Positions 16,687 through 25,895 are shown, counted from the first letter of the stretch. The stretch: DNA of 64,000 nt from an uncultured Candidatus Saccharibacteria bacterium (GCA_949480205.1 CASXXK010000001.1:109268-173267), one strand, 5' to 3'. Notes: generated from the sequence alone by a model not told the origin. Numbers and translations: made by a program.

Positions 16687-19600
16687 CTAGTCGTAATGGA
16701 TACTATCGACGAGATCCAGGATCTCTGCTGCCATATTGTCAATGTACTGCTGTTCAATTTCGTGGCTGAGATCAGTAACACCATTGGGGTCCTTTGAAAG
16801 TTCATCAGCCCAGTGATTGACGATCTGTTCGGCTTCAAAGGCGAGGCCGCGGAGAGATTCGTTTTCTTGAAAAATGCTAACAACTTGTTGTCCGACGGAG
16901 GAAATGTCGGCGCTGCCACTATCATTAAAGACATCCTCGATGAGACTATGAATAGCCTCAGGGTCATTGACTTGTTGTAGATATTCGTCCTGCTCGTTGC
17001 CATTATTGAGCTCAGCGTTAAAGGTTTGCATAGCGCGAACAAATGCGTTATAGGCCGCCTTTTCGTCGTTATTAAAGTAGGTTTTTTGATGATTGCCAAT
17101 GGGCACGCCACTTTTGCTTTGATGCTGGCTTCCTTTATTTGTGCTAGAACCGGCAGGGTTTCCGTGGTCGAGACGTTCGTATACCTCTTGGCGTAGCTTG
17201 GCGATGGTACGCTGAATGGCTTGCGGGTCTTTGGTATTTAAGATGTCTTCGTTGCTGAGACGCTCATCAAATGGCGTATTTGGATCAAGGTTCTTACCGC
17301 CAATGCGTGTTGCGGAATCGGCGAGATCGCAGAAGGCTACGGTGCCGTCTAATTTTTGGCTATCAAGGATGTTTGTTGAAGGACGACGATCAATAGAGCC
17401 GATGAGCTTTTGGATAACGGCTGGGAATATCTTGTGCTTGATCCAATTACGCTTATCATCGATTGTAATATTAGCGTCGTTACGGTCAATTTTGTACCAA
17501 TACTCCTCACCGGTTTCGTTGTAGCCTTTACGCAGACCGTGTAGAGGCATACCGTTGACGTTTTGAGTAAGGGCGATGGAGGCATCGTCAAAGATGTCTT
17601 CGAAGCGTTCACCAGGTTTGTCATTGTCGAGGCTATCGATGAGCCGTTTCCAACTTCTAATGATAGGCGCGTCATTTTGGAGGATTTTACCAGATTTGGC
17701 AGCTTTCCAGAGACTTTCTAGCTCAGCGATATGGTATTGACCGACAGAAGTTAGGAAACCATTATTGGCCTGAGCAGTGAGCATAGCAGTGACGGCGGCG
17801 TTATGCTCGGCGTATTTACTTTCAAGCATTGCCGCGGTGATAGTGCTATGATAACGGCGCAAAATGCCATCACGGTCTTGGTGCGCGTATTGGGCGGCAA
17901 GGCCAGTGTATTCGGACGGTTGGCGCCGGACACCGATTTCGGTGAGATAACGAACGTTGATTGGATCACCGATAGCGATATCTTGGCGTAATAGCTCTTT
18001 CATGTAGCCAGCGTCATCATCGTAAACCTTTTGAATAACGTCACCCTCGTCGTCTTTGATTTCCATGTAACGGACTTTCTTATATTCGCTACGTTGACTT
18101 TGGTCGAGCCCGAGGTAGGCTTCTTTTGTGATTTCTTTACCGCTAGTTTTGTGGATAGCAACATATTGGCCCCATTCGCGGTGGCGTTTGCCCGGTAAGA
18201 GACGATAATCTGCATCTTCAATAACTTGGCCGTTTTCGTCCTCTTCGTAGCCATCATCATTGATGCGGGCTTTATCGAGAATCATTCCACGGAAAGCACC
18301 CTTGCTGTAACCGAATTTGTTGGCGACGACTAGCGCTTCGCGTCGGCGGCGATTTTCGATTTGGACACTACGATCAATAACTTGTCCAATGATGGAAGCC
18401 TCACCAAGGTGGCCAAGGCTACCGGCAGCACCACCGATGAGGCGGTTAAATTCGTATGGTGAGCTGTCGCGTTTTTTGGCGGCTTTGAGGTAGCGATCCA
18501 ACAGGTAAGATTGATCGCCCATGGCAATGTTTTCGGCGCGGAATTGCTGCTTGGTGGAGTCGACATAGGCTTCAGCTCCAACTGCGCTTAAGCGCTTAGC
18601 GGCTTTGCCTTTGAAAATCTTGTCGTATTCAGATAAGCTGTTGGCCAAATTTTGTTGAGCGGTGGCTGTGAGCAGTTTTTGCACGTCAGCGCGCTTTTGC
18701 AGGCGAGTGTGTCGGTTAGCATAGCCATTGAAGAACCAACGACCACCATAGACGTCATTCCCTTCAGCGTCGGTGCCGCGGTAAGAAGCGAGGCGATTAA
18801 GTGCGCGTTCGGTGGCGCGGTCGTCGCGATATTTAGTAGCGACTGCAGTGTCGAGATCGCGACCTTTTTTGCGATTATCTAGGAAGCGACGCAGGTGTGC
18901 TCCGGGCATTATGCTGGAACTGATGTATTTTTGGCGAGCAAGTTCTTGGTGGGATGTAGCCCAGCCGGCAGCGCCAGCGCGAACCGGTGTGCTGAGCTTT
19001 TGCAAGGCAGCATTGACGTTGCCGAGGATATTGCCAGACATCTTGAACAATGAGAAAGAGAAGAAAATTGGCATTACCTGCACAATCATACCGATGAGCA
19101 CAGTAAAAAGACTGCCTTCGGCGGTACCGATGATGGCCCAACCAGCAAGTTTGGAAGCGCCAAAGAGGAAGCTAAACATTGGGTAGAAGAAAAGCATCTG
19201 GAAGAAGAGGTTTTTCCATTTTTCGAACCATTTTTCAGTATTGGGCAGAAGATAGGCAATAAAGGCGAGTGGTGAAATCATAATTAAGATCAGAATTAAC
19301 CCTTGGCGTAAGGAAATAGTGATTAAGCCAATAGCGAGGGAGATAACGGCGCCGATGAGTGCGAGTAATAGCCCCCAGAAAATAGCTTGACTGCCAGCAG
19401 CAGCGGCAACGCCAATGCCGATGACTGCTCCGCCAGCAACCATAGCGCGGGTGAAGTCGGACCAGAGAACGTCTAGATTATAGTTGAGATTAGTGTTGGC
19501 CATAACCTGGTCTTGAATTCCTCCGAGGAGCCCAGTGATGCCACTACCAATAATATTACTAACGTCTACTAAAATTGATGAGATAAGGAAGCTAAGATTG

Positions 19601-20175
19601 ACTAGGATGATAGCAATGATAAGGCGTGGCAAAATCTTTTTGATACCATAATTATTAATCCCGACTCCGGTGAGTTGGGAGATGATTACGATAATCAAAA
19701 AGATGATGAAAACAATGTTGGTAATATTGCGCATTACACGCCAGACTTGAACCAACGAAGAGTTTTCATCGGTAGAGATGGGTTTAACGACGAGGAAATT
19801 CTCGATGAATTCATAAAATGAACTAACGAGATTACCGCCAACTTCCATAACAGGGCAAAGAATCCAAGCAACGGAATTGGTTTCGGCGTTACAGATACTA
19901 TCACCAGAAGTGGTTGGAGTGATTTCGGCTTCGTCAGAAGAATCTTGATCTGGAGGGGTAGGATTTTCCGAGTCCTCTGTGTTTTCTGAGTTTTCTGGGC
20001 TCTCGGTGGATGGTTCGGTGGTTTCGGTGTTCTCTGGGGCATCATCAGTAGTACCGTCGAGAATGATCTCGTTCTCTTCTTCGGCATAAGTCGTCAAAGG
20101 TGAGAGTACACTGGCAAAAGTGATGCCAAACACTAGCACCATTGCCGACACAATCCTGAGAATCAGTTTTTTCAT
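16687..20175 (-). CDS. VirB6/TrbL-like polytopic membrane protein with long cytoplasmic tail
   Basis: About 1162 residues from ATG 20175. I chose this start because MKKLILRIVSAMVLVFGITFASVLSP is a clean signal sequence; a longer frame to 20313 adds an unlikely head. After an acidic Glu/Thr/Pro stretch come five to seven membrane helices (about 115-380), including FIIFLIIVIISQLTGVGINNYGIKKILPRLIIAIILVNLSF, a pattern seen in VirB6/TrbL channel proteins. The C-terminal ~700 residues are hydrophilic and helical, probably cytoplasmic. It is the first gene of the secretion-like operon. Channel function is inferred from topology and neighbours. Confidence 0.75.
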   Translation of the reverse strand: MKKLILRIVSAMVLVFGITFASVLSPLTTYAEEENEIILDGTTDDAPENTETTEPSTESPENSENTEDSENPTPPDQDSSDEAEITPTTSGDSICNAETNSVAWILCPVMEVGGNLVSSFYEFIENFLVVKPISTDENSSLVQVWRVMRNITNIVFIIFLIIVIISQLTGVGINNYGIKKILPRLIIAIILVNLSFLISSILVDVSNIIGSGITGLLGGIQDQVMANTNLNYNLDVLWSDFTRAMVAGGAVIGIGVAAAAGSQAIFWGLLLALIGAVISLAIGLITISLRQGLILILIMISPLAFIAYLLPNTEKWFEKWKNLFFQMLFFYPMFSFLFGASKLAGWAIIGTAEGSLFTVLIGMIVQVMPIFFSFSLFKMSGNILGNVNAALQKLSTPVRAGAAGWATSHQELARQKYISSSIMPGAHLRRFLDNRKKGRDLDTAVATKYRDDRATERALNRLASYRGTDAEGNDVYGGRWFFNGYANRHTRLQKRADVQKLLTATAQQNLANSLSEYDKIFKGKAAKRLSAVGAEAYVDSTKQQFRAENIAMGDQSYLLDRYLKAAKKRDSSPYEFNRLIGGAAGSLGHLGEASIIGQVIDRSVQIENRRRREALVVANKFGYSKGAFRGMILDKARINDDGYEEDENGQVIEDADYRLLPGKRHREWGQYVAIHKTSGKEITKEAYLGLDQSQRSEYKKVRYMEIKDDEGDVIQKVYDDDAGYMKELLRQDIAIGDPINVRYLTEIGVRRQPSEYTGLAAQYAHQDRDGILRRYHSTITAAMLESKYAEHNAAVTAMLTAQANNGFLTSVGQYHIAELESLWKAAKSGKILQNDAPIIRSWKRLIDSLDNDKPGERFEDIFDDASIALTQNVNGMPLHGLRKGYNETGEEYWYKIDRNDANITIDDKRNWIKHKIFPAVIQKLIGSIDRRPSTNILDSQKLDGTVAFCDLADSATRIGGKNLDPNTPFDERLSNEDILNTKDPQAIQRTIAKLRQEVYERLDHGNPAGSSTNKGSQHQSKSGVPIGNHQKTYFNNDEKAAYNAFVRAMQTFNAELNNGNEQDEYLQQVNDPEAIHSLIEDVFNDSGSADISSVGQQVVSIFQENESLRGLAFEAEQIVNHWADELSKDPNGVTDLSHEIEQQYIDNMAAEILDLVDSIHYD

Positions 20176-20353
20176 ATTATATACATTCCAAACAAGCCCA
20201 ATTTGTGGGTACTCTGTAATTATAGCACACACAAGCATTATAGTCAATAGTAAATAACATGATTTTTTGGTAAAATCAATGCTTATGTTTATTCCACGGA
20301 GGTGAAGTGTCAAAATAGTGGTTTTTTTGGGGATTTAGTGTTAAGATAAAAAC

Positions 20354-21067
20354 ATGAAACAGAAGATTTTGGCTTTTTTGGGGACAATATTGACCGTAGG
20401 GAGTTTTATGACTGTGATGGTGCCGACGGACGTATCGGCGGCGGGCATCGCTAATAGTTGTGGTGCACCGACGTTTTTGGGATTCCGCCCATGGTATGCG
20501 GAGTTATGTGACGGCGATGAAAGAACGAGCGAAATTAGGCAGCCTAAAGATGAAGACGAGACAGTAGCTTTTATCTGGACGATAGTTTTGAATGTTTTGT
20601 TTGATTTGTTTTTGGCGGTAGGTTACCTGGCGTTAGCTTTTGTGATTTATGGTGGGTTTTTGTATATTATGGCGCAAGGTGATCCAGGTAGGGCGGCCAA
20701 AGGTCAAAAGACTCTGACAGCAGCAGTGATTGGCACAGTTTTGACAATGGGTGCGACAGTAATCGTCAACACGGCGAAGTTGGTGCTGGGGATTAATGGT
20801 AGTGGTTGGAAACAGAACGAGAGTGGTTTTGCGAAAGACCAGCTAATGGGGGTATTTGATTGGGCTTATACTGTGGCGGGGCTTGTGGCAGTGATATTTA
20901 TTATTAAAGGTGGGGTTGAGTATGTGATATCACGTGGAGATCCCGGTAAGATTCAAAAGGCCATGCGTTCAATTATTTATGCAGTAGTGGGGTTGGTGAT
21001 TGTGTTATTAGCGGCCGCTATTACAACCTTTATTATTAACGCCACAAGTGGGTCATTGGGAGCATAG
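20354..21067 (+). CDS. Tandem VirB2-like pilin-domain membrane protein
   Basis: A 237-residue protein with a signal peptide (LAFLGTILTVGSFMTVMVPTDVSA) and two related units. Each is a helix, a polar GDP loop and a second helix: YGGFLYIMAQGDPGRAAKG...LTAAVIGTV (about 95-145) and IKGGVEYVISRGDPGKIQK...IIYAVVGLV (about 180-230). VirB2/TrbC pilins have this hairpin fold with a single unit, so this looks like a fused duplication. TAAGAT lies 6 nt before the ATG. It heads a row of three more pilin-like genes and is divergent from the VirB6-like gene. Confidence 0.75.
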   Translation: MKQKILAFLGTILTVGSFMTVMVPTDVSAAGIANSCGAPTFLGFRPWYAELCDGDERTSEIRQPKDEDETVAFIWTIVLNVLFDLFLAVGYLALAFVIYGGFLYIMAQGDPGRAAKGQKTLTAAVIGTVLTMGATVIVNTAKLVLGINGSGWKQNESGFAKDQLMGVFDWAYTVAGLVAVIFIIKGGVEYVISRGDPGKIQKAMRSIIYAVVGLVIVLLAAAITTFIINATSGSLGA

Positions 21068-21070
21068 AAG

Positions 21071-21457
21071 ATGAAGAAGATTTGGGTAAGTTTGTTATTG
21101 GCGGGCGTGATGTTGCTAGGTGGGGGTTTGGCAGTGCCAACTTATGCAGTAGGTGATATTTGCGAAGATGGAAATGGTATATCTGATGAGCTCAAAGAGG
21201 CTGCGGGGTGCAAATTGGATGCCGACAAGAGTGCAATGCCGGCTGTGGTGTATTTGATTGATGTAGCATTAAGCCTGATTGGTGTGGTTGCGGTGGCAAT
21301 TATTATATATGGCGCAATTACTTATACAATTAGTACAGGTGACGCTACTAAGTTGAACCGGGCGAAGAATTCAATCATCTATGGGATAGTAGGTTTGGTA
21401 GTAGCTTTGTTGGCGTATGCGATTGTCTCGTTTGTCAGCCAAAGTATTTGGGGGTAA
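21071..21457 (+). CDS. VirB2-like pilin subunit 1
   Basis: A 128-residue protein with a signal peptide ending in VPTYA, a short extracytoplasmic loop with two cysteines (DICEDG, AAGCKLD), and two membrane helices around YTISTGDATKLNRAKNSIIYGIVGLV. The helix-loop-helix with a TGDA/GDPG turn and RA(K/R)N(S/T)I is shared by all pilin-like proteins of the window. It begins 3 bp after the previous stop, so it is in the same operon. It is likely to form or line the secretion pilus. Confidence 0.78.
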   Translation: MKKIWVSLLLAGVMLLGGGLAVPTYAVGDICEDGNGISDELKEAAGCKLDADKSAMPAVVYLIDVALSLIGVVAVAIIIYGAITYTISTGDATKLNRAKNSIIYGIVGLVVALLAYAIVSFVSQSIWG

Positions 21458-21538
21458 TTTTACGATTGAACTATAGACATTTTTCTGGTAATGATGTATG
21501 ATAAGGGCAGTATAGATAATTGAAAGGAAAACTAAAGA

Positions 21539-21943
21539 ATGAAGAAAGTAATTCTAAGCGCAATTGCTGTAGCGTTGACGGTATTGGGTCTAGGTAGCGT
21601 GGCATCGGTCTCGCCAGCTTATGCGGATGTGTTATGCCCGAATGGTAAGACGGCTCCATCGCTTGACGGCTGTGAAGACTTTAGCGGTGGTAGCGGTGTG
21701 TTTGAAAACCGCGATTTGATGAACGTACTGACGATTATTATCAACGTAGTTGTTGGTGTGGTTGGCTTTATCGCTGTTGCGATGATTGTGATGGGTGGTA
21801 TTAGCTTTGCTACTTCTCAAGGTGACTCAAGCAAGGTGGCGAAGGCTCGTAATACGATTCTCTACGGTGTAGTAGGTTTGGTTGTGGCGTTGCTTGCCTT
21901 TGCGATTGTGAACTTCGTTTTGAAGTCTATCTTTAACGCGTAA
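21539..21943 (+). CDS. VirB2-like pilin subunit 2
   Basis: A 134-residue protein with a signal peptide cleaved near SPAYA, a two-cysteine loop (VLCPNGK, LDGCEDF), and two membrane helices flanking SFATSQGDSSKVAKARNTILYGVVGLVVALLAFAIVNFVLKSIF. It is very similar to subunits 1 and 3. A GAAAGGAAAA ribosome site precedes the ATG. The 80-bp gap from subunit 1 may hold its own promoter. Confidence 0.78.
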   Translation: MKKVILSAIAVALTVLGLGSVASVSPAYADVLCPNGKTAPSLDGCEDFSGGSGVFENRDLMNVLTIIINVVVGVVGFIAVAMIVMGGISFATSQGDSSKVAKARNTILYGVVGLVVALLAFAIVNFVLKSIFNA

Positions 21944-21963
21944 TTTAGAAAATAGGTACAGAT

Positions 21964-22437
21964 ATGAAGTTGAGAGCTTTAGCCGTAGCTGTGGCGCTGG
22001 TGCTAGGTGGTTTGACGGGAGTTTCCCTGCTGAGCAGTAGTGCGTACGCGGCAGATTGTCCGGAAGGATCATTGAATGATACGTACACTAACAGTTTGGC
22101 AGAATGTAATATCCCAACGAATGCTCCTGGCACAGATAAGACTTTGATGGAGCGGGCGATGGTCATCATTAACGTCGTAGTAGGCGTAGTGAGCGTGATT
22201 GCAGTGGCTGTGATTGTGGTGGGCGCAATTCTCTTTGTCACATCGACTGGCGAGGCTGCCAAGACGACACGTGCGCGTAATACTATTATTTATGGCGTGG
22301 TGGGTCTAGTTATCTCGTTGTTAGCTTTTGCCATTGTAAACTTTGTCACCAAGGCAATCTTTAGTGGCGGTGGTGCCAGTTCTGGTTCTTCCTCTTCGAG
22401 CTCTAGTAGTTCGAGTTCAGAGAGCGGTGACGATTAA
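21964..22437 (+). CDS. VirB2-like pilin subunit 3 with Ser-rich tail
   Basis: A 157-residue protein with a signal peptide (ending SSAYA), a two-cysteine loop (ADCPEGS, AECNIP), and two membrane helices around LFVTSTGEAAKTTRARNTIIYGVVGLV. It ends in an unusual tail of glycine and about 17 serines (about 140-155) that the paralogues lack. The tail could be an exposed or modified pilus surface. It is the last gene of the operon, before a strong terminator at 22446. Confidence 0.76.
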   Translation: MKLRALAVAVALVLGGLTGVSLLSSSAYAADCPEGSLNDTYTNSLAECNIPTNAPGTDKTLMERAMVIINVVVGVVSVIAVAVIVVGAILFVTSTGEAAKTTRARNTIIYGVVGLVISLLAFAIVNFVTKAIFSGGGASSGSSSSSSSSSSSESGDD

Positions 22438-22445
22438 GATCACTC

Positions 22446-22471
22446 AAAAAACACCCTGTAGGGTGTTTTTT
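22446..22471. terminator. Bidirectional rho-independent terminator after the pilin operon
   Basis: AAAAAACACCC, a TGTA loop, then GGGTGTTTTTT: a strong stem with T-runs on both strands. It ends the pilin operon on the plus strand and can also act on minus-strand transcripts from hsp20. Confidence 0.88.
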
Positions 22472-22500
22472 GATGGTGGGGTAATGGGATTATAGGCAGT

Positions 22501-22534
22501 ACTAGAAATCGCTCCATCAGGAGCGATTTCTAGT
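22501..22534. repeat. 15-bp-arm inverted repeat between pilins and hsp20
   Basis: ACTAGAAATCGCTCC, an ATCA loop and the exact reverse complement. There is no T-run, so it is probably an mRNA-stabilising hairpin at the hsp20 3' end or a small palindromic element. Confidence 0.6.
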
Positions 22535-22555
22535 GTGTGAGTAGATTGAAAGAGA

Positions 22556-23053
22556 TTATTGAATAGCGATTTTGATTGGAGCTTCAACTTTCTCTTTTTC
22601 GAAGGTGATGGTGAGAACACCGTCTTTAAGCTCGGCTTTGACGGTTCCCTCTTCCTCTTTGACTTGCACTGGGAGGGCGATGGTACGGGAGAATTCACCC
22701 CAGTAACATTCCTGAATGTGCCAAGCAGTGGTGTTTTCATCTTCGCCGCCGCTAAGAATACCGGAAATGGTGAGGATGTTGTCAGAAATCGTCACGTTTA
22801 GGTCGGACTTAGAAATGCCGGCTGTGCGTGCCTTAACTACTAGTTTGTCTGCGGTTTCGTAGACATCTACTGCGAGCTGTCCTGGAAAATCGTCAGTATT
22901 ATCCCACCCATCATCTCCCCCGTCTGATGGTTCAACGTCGAGGGCAGATTTGTCAGACGAGTCAACAATCGTTGAAGTTTCTGGACCACTACTCTGGAAC
23001 AATTCTGCTAGTTCTTCTTCCATCAGCATGTCGTCACTATTAGTACGAGCCAT
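22556..23053 (-). CDS. Small heat-shock protein, Hsp20/alpha-crystallin family
   Basis: A 165-residue protein. A variable acidic N-terminus (about 1-60) is followed by the alpha-crystallin domain: LAVDVYETADKLVVKARTAGISKSDLNVTISDNILTISG, then GEFSRTIALPVQV and GVLTITFEKE. It lacks the usual I-x-I tail except for KIAIQ at the very end. Such proteins hold unfolding clients as oligomers without ATP. An AGG-type ribosome site (GGAGGTAA) lies 5' of the ATG. No CIRCE-like operator is seen here. It is convergent with the pilin operon. Confidence 0.92.
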   Translation of the reverse strand: MARTNSDDMLMEEELAELFQSSGPETSTIVDSSDKSALDVEPSDGGDDGWDNTDDFPGQLAVDVYETADKLVVKARTAGISKSDLNVTISDNILTISGILSGGEDENTTAWHIQECYWGEFSRTIALPVQVKEEEGTVKAELKDGVLTITFEKEKVEAPIKIAIQ

Positions 23054-23126
23054 TGCTTGAATTACCTCCGTTATATATTGTTATGCTTTATTATAAGGGC
23101 TTTTTGGTGTAAAATCAATACTAATT

Positions 23127-23858
23127 ATGAAATTCGTTGTAAAAAACACAACAAGAAGTGGGTTGTTGGACCTACTTTGCCCCCACACCTGTAGGGGTTG
23201 TGGGCGCTTGGGAGCGGTTTTGTGTGAGTGTTGTAAAAATGACCTGCCAGAATTGCCATTGCGGGTTTGTCCACTTTGCCAACAAGTGCTTGCAGATACA
23301 AAGAAAAATGGTGCGGCGTGGCGGGATTACCGGTGTAAAGATTGTGGGTTATCCTTGGATGCGTTGTTTGTGTGCGGTTGGCGAGAAGGAGTGTTGGCGA
23401 AGTTGGTGAAGGACTTTAAATATCAATCGGTGCGGGCAGTAAGTGGGGTATTGGTGGAAATTTTGCAGCAGGCGATCCCTGAGTTGCCTCGAAACGTTGT
23501 GGTAGTTCCCTTGCCGACGATAGGGAGGCATGTGCGTGAGCGCGGGGTGGATCATACTTTGGTTTTGGCGAAGAAGTTGGCTAAAAAGCGCGGTTGGAAG
23601 TGTCAACAAATGTTGTTACGCGCGGCGGATACGGTGCAGGTGGGTACTAAGGCTGCAGTGCGCCAAGAACAAGCCAAGAAGGCCTATGTAGTATCGATAA
23701 CGCCGGATAGTGAGGTGACATATTTATTGTTGGATGATGTGTGGACGACAGGCGCGAGTATGTTGGCAGCGGCAGAAACGATGCGTCTGGCTGGAGCAAA
23801 GTGCGTCTTGGGTGTGGTAGTGATGGCAGGTAGAGACAAACAAAATTCCGCCAGCTAG
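23127..23858 (+). CDS. comF: ComF-family phosphoribosyltransferase-like protein
   Basis: A 243-residue protein. N-terminal zinc-finger cysteines (CPHTCRGCG, CECC, CPLC, CKDCG; about 12-80) lead into a phosphoribosyltransferase fold with VVPLPTIGRHVRERGVDHT and the PRPP loop VTYLLLDDVWTTGASM near 200-215. ComF proteins are needed for DNA uptake by natural transformation in several bacteria, which fits a genome with pilin and transfer genes. The stop is embedded in a palindrome. The family is certain; the role is by analogy. Confidence 0.9.
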   Translation: MKFVVKNTTRSGLLDLLCPHTCRGCGRLGAVLCECCKNDLPELPLRVCPLCQQVLADTKKNGAAWRDYRCKDCGLSLDALFVCGWREGVLAKLVKDFKYQSVRAVSGVLVEILQQAIPELPRNVVVVPLPTIGRHVRERGVDHTLVLAKKLAKKRGWKCQQMLLRAADTVQVGTKAAVRQEQAKKAYVVSITPDSEVTYLLLDDVWTTGASMLAAAETMRLAGAKCVLGVVVMAGRDKQNSAS

Positions 23859-23867
23859 CTGGCGGAA
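23846..23867. terminator. 22-bp palindrome over the comF stop codon
   Basis: TTCCGCCAGCT followed by its exact reverse complement, spanning the comF stop at 23856-23858. There is no clear T-run. It lies between convergent genes and probably acts as a transcript end or a 3' stability hairpin. Confidence 0.55.
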
Positions 23868-23887
23868 GGAGTATCTAGGGGTTTGTT

Positions 23888-24322
23888 TTAGGCGAAGAGG
23901 CTAAGCAGAAGGGCGGCGTTTTCGGCGTTTTGGGCTGGAGCTGGGCTGATAGTATTAAGGACGAAGTTGACAATTGCATAAGCAAAGAAAGCGATAACTA
24001 GACCAAGGATGGCATAGAGGATGGTGTTTTTGGCGTCAGTGACTTTTTTGCTGTCACCGCCAGAAATAATATAACGAAAACCACCCCAAACGAGCATGAT
24101 AACAGAGATGGCGCCAACGACGTATAATACAGTATTGGTAACTTGGGTAAAGACGCCGTCTGGGCCAACGAGGTTCTCAGGCATGCCATCAGCACGGGCA
24201 GCTTCGGCACCTTCTTGGACGGTGAGAGCCATAGCCTTGCCGGCACACAAAGTGAGCATGGCACAAATACCAGTGATAACTTGTAGAATATTTTTGGTGA
24301 TCTTCTTCATAATTTCTCGCAA
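23888..24322 (-). CDS. VirB2-like pilin subunit 4
   Basis: A 144-residue protein with an N-terminal signal/membrane segment (ILQVITGICAMLTLCAGKAMA), a polar loop, and two membrane helices with YIISGGDSKKVTDAKNTILYAILGLVIAFFAYAIVNFVLNTI between and after them. The GDSKK turn and (A/R)KNTILYxxLGLV motif match the pilin row at 20-22 kb. It lacks the loop cysteine pair of those copies and is encoded apart, on the other strand, so it may be a minor or alternative subunit. Confidence 0.76.
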   Translation of the reverse strand: MREIMKKITKNILQVITGICAMLTLCAGKAMALTVQEGAEAARADGMPENLVGPDGVFTQVTNTVLYVVGAISVIMLVWGGFRYIISGGDSKKVTDAKNTILYAILGLVIAFFAYAIVNFVLNTISPAPAQNAENAALLLSLFA

Positions 24323-24420
24323 TTAAATTATTTTCGCGTGTAAACGCACTCTCAATTTTCTTTATTATAGCATACTTTAAAAGTTTAGGGTATAATGAAG
24401 AGAATTAAGTGAGGTGAAAA

Positions 24421-25116
24421 ATGAAGAAAAAAGGACTAATTATCACAGGGTTAGTTTTGATCTTGGGGGTCGCAGGTATTATTACTTGTGGCATTATTGG
24501 TATGGTTGAAGATCGGGAAGCGCGCCCACAGGATGTGCCCTTGGTGGATTTACTTAAGCCGGAGTTGGCTGGTGGATTACGGGGAGAGATGGGGATTGAT
24601 AAAAATATTAATGAAACCAATATCGATCAATACTTGGGTCGAGACGATGCAATATATCGTGATATGCGGATGTTGGTGGATGACGCAAACTACGAGGCGA
24701 TTGGTGGCGATTCCTATCTGTCGGGCTATGTGGAAGGTTTTGAAGTGGTTCCCTATCCATTATTAGTGAATGTGGAAGGTTTGCCAGAGGCGGTGGGCGA
24801 GAGTTACACTGGGACAACGTTGTTTACGCAAAAGGACGGTAAGTTTACGGCGAATTACGCAGAATCGATGGAGATTTTGGAGTATTTGTTCCCAAAAAAT
24901 AAGAAGATTTTCTTGATGTGCGGCGGTGGTGGCTATGCGGGTATGACTAAGCAAATGCTAGTGGCGTTAGGTTGGGATGCCGATCAGATTTACAATGTGG
25001 GTGGGTATTGGTATTACGACGGTGCTCATAATGTAAAAGTACGTGATGGGGAGGAGTTCCGGTATTGGGAGGTTCCTTATCATGACATAAGATTTGAGTT
25101 GTTGCACCGATTATGA
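24421..25116 (+). CDS. Membrane-anchored rhodanese-like protein
   Basis: A 231-residue protein with an N-terminal membrane anchor (KGLIITGLVLILGVAGIITCGIIG). The C-terminal domain resembles rhodanese: KIFLMCGGGGYAGMTKQMLVALGWDADQIYNVGGYWYYDG, with a candidate active cysteine near residue 165 at the start of the glycine loop. Rhodaneses bind persulfide sulfur or serve as redox sensors. The domain would face outside the membrane. A GTGAGGTG ribosome site is present, and the stop overlaps the next start (ATGA), so the two genes form an operon. Confidence 0.72.
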   Translation: MKKKGLIITGLVLILGVAGIITCGIIGMVEDREARPQDVPLVDLLKPELAGGLRGEMGIDKNINETNIDQYLGRDDAIYRDMRMLVDDANYEAIGGDSYLSGYVEGFEVVPYPLLVNVEGLPEAVGESYTGTTLFTQKDGKFTANYAESMEILEYLFPKNKKIFLMCGGGGYAGMTKQMLVALGWDADQIYNVGGYWYYDGAHNVKVRDGEEFRYWEVPYHDIRFELLHRL

Positions 25117-25616
25117 AAAAGCGAAGAACTTTCATAGTTGTAGCGGTTGCGGTATTACTGGTGACAGTGGCGGCTGGAGCGGTACTTTGGTTGACAATGC
25201 ATAATGATGACGATTTACCAGCGCCAGAGGCAGTGGAGCGGTTCCGGTTGTCGGATATGGTGGACGGTCAGGGAGAGCTGAAAGAAATTACGGCTCAGGA
25301 ATACAATACGATGGTAGCGGAGCGGAAAAACTTTGTGGTGGTACTACATATGGTGGTGTGCCCGGCGGAATTTCCGATTACTAATTCAGCTAAGCAACTG
25401 GCGCATGATGAAAGCCTGCGATTGTATAGTATGGTGGAGGATGAGTTTGCGCAGACGGATTTGGCCAGAAGGATAAAGTATTTGCCATCAGTGGCGATTA
25501 TTCGTGAGGGTGACGTGGTAGACTTTTTGGATGCTGAAGCGGATGAAGATTTGCCGTATTATAAGACTGCGGCAGGGCTGAAAGAATGGTTGGAGCAGTG
25601 GGTAGAGATTAAATAA
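25113..25616 (+). CDS. Membrane-anchored thioredoxin-like protein without CxxC
   Basis: A 167-residue protein with an N-terminal anchor (TFIVVAVAVLLVTVAAGAVLWL) and a possible thioredoxin fold: NFVVVLHMVVCPAEFPITN, where a CxxC would be expected but only one cysteine is present, then YLPSVAIIREGDVVDFLDAE with the conserved cis-Pro strand. It is translationally coupled to the rhodanese-like gene, hinting at an extracytoplasmic sulfur or redox task. It overlaps the end of a convergent cassette by 8 bp. The fold call is moderate. Confidence 0.6.
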   Translation: MKKRRTFIVVAVAVLLVTVAAGAVLWLTMHNDDDLPAPEAVERFRLSDMVDGQGELKEITAQEYNTMVAERKNFVVVLHMVVCPAEFPITNSAKQLAHDESLRLYSMVEDEFAQTDLARRIKYLPSVAIIREGDVVDFLDAEADEDLPYYKTAAGLKEWLEQWVEIK

Positions 25617-25863
25617 TCTCTTCATGTCCTAATACAGTACTAAGGCAGCGGAGGGGGAAAGCGATCCAACGGGCGTACGGGCCGGTAGACGGACTGACTT
25701 TGGAATAAAATTCGAAATATAAAGCTGTAGAAATAGTAGACGAGGCATGATCTGCGCCTCGAGATGACCAATAAATACCATAAGCACCGGCAAGATAAAA
25801 AGTGCCATTAGCCATAGAAAAATTAATATCACCGCTGCGCACGAAGAGTTGTTTATCGATCAA
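25609..25863 (-). pseudogene. Headless FISUMP-like cassette B
   Basis: A minus-strand frame whose conserved head reads IDKQLFVRSG (GTG at 25842). It has a variable centre with IYWSSRGAD and ALYFEFYS, and the conserved tail PSTGPYARWIAFPLRCLSTVL. It has no ribosome site. The tail carries one extra base relative to the consensus (TTAGGACATG), so the reading ends GHEEII. It pairs head-to-head with cassette C across a palindrome. It is probably a silent donor cassette. Confidence 0.58.
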
Positions 25864-25895
25864 AAATAGCTAAACTTAATAGAGGTAAAATTAAG

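Noticed and set aside
16687..20313. Longer start of the VirB6-like gene at 20313
   Set aside because: The extra 46 residues are not signal-like, whereas ATG 20175 gives a clean signal peptide.
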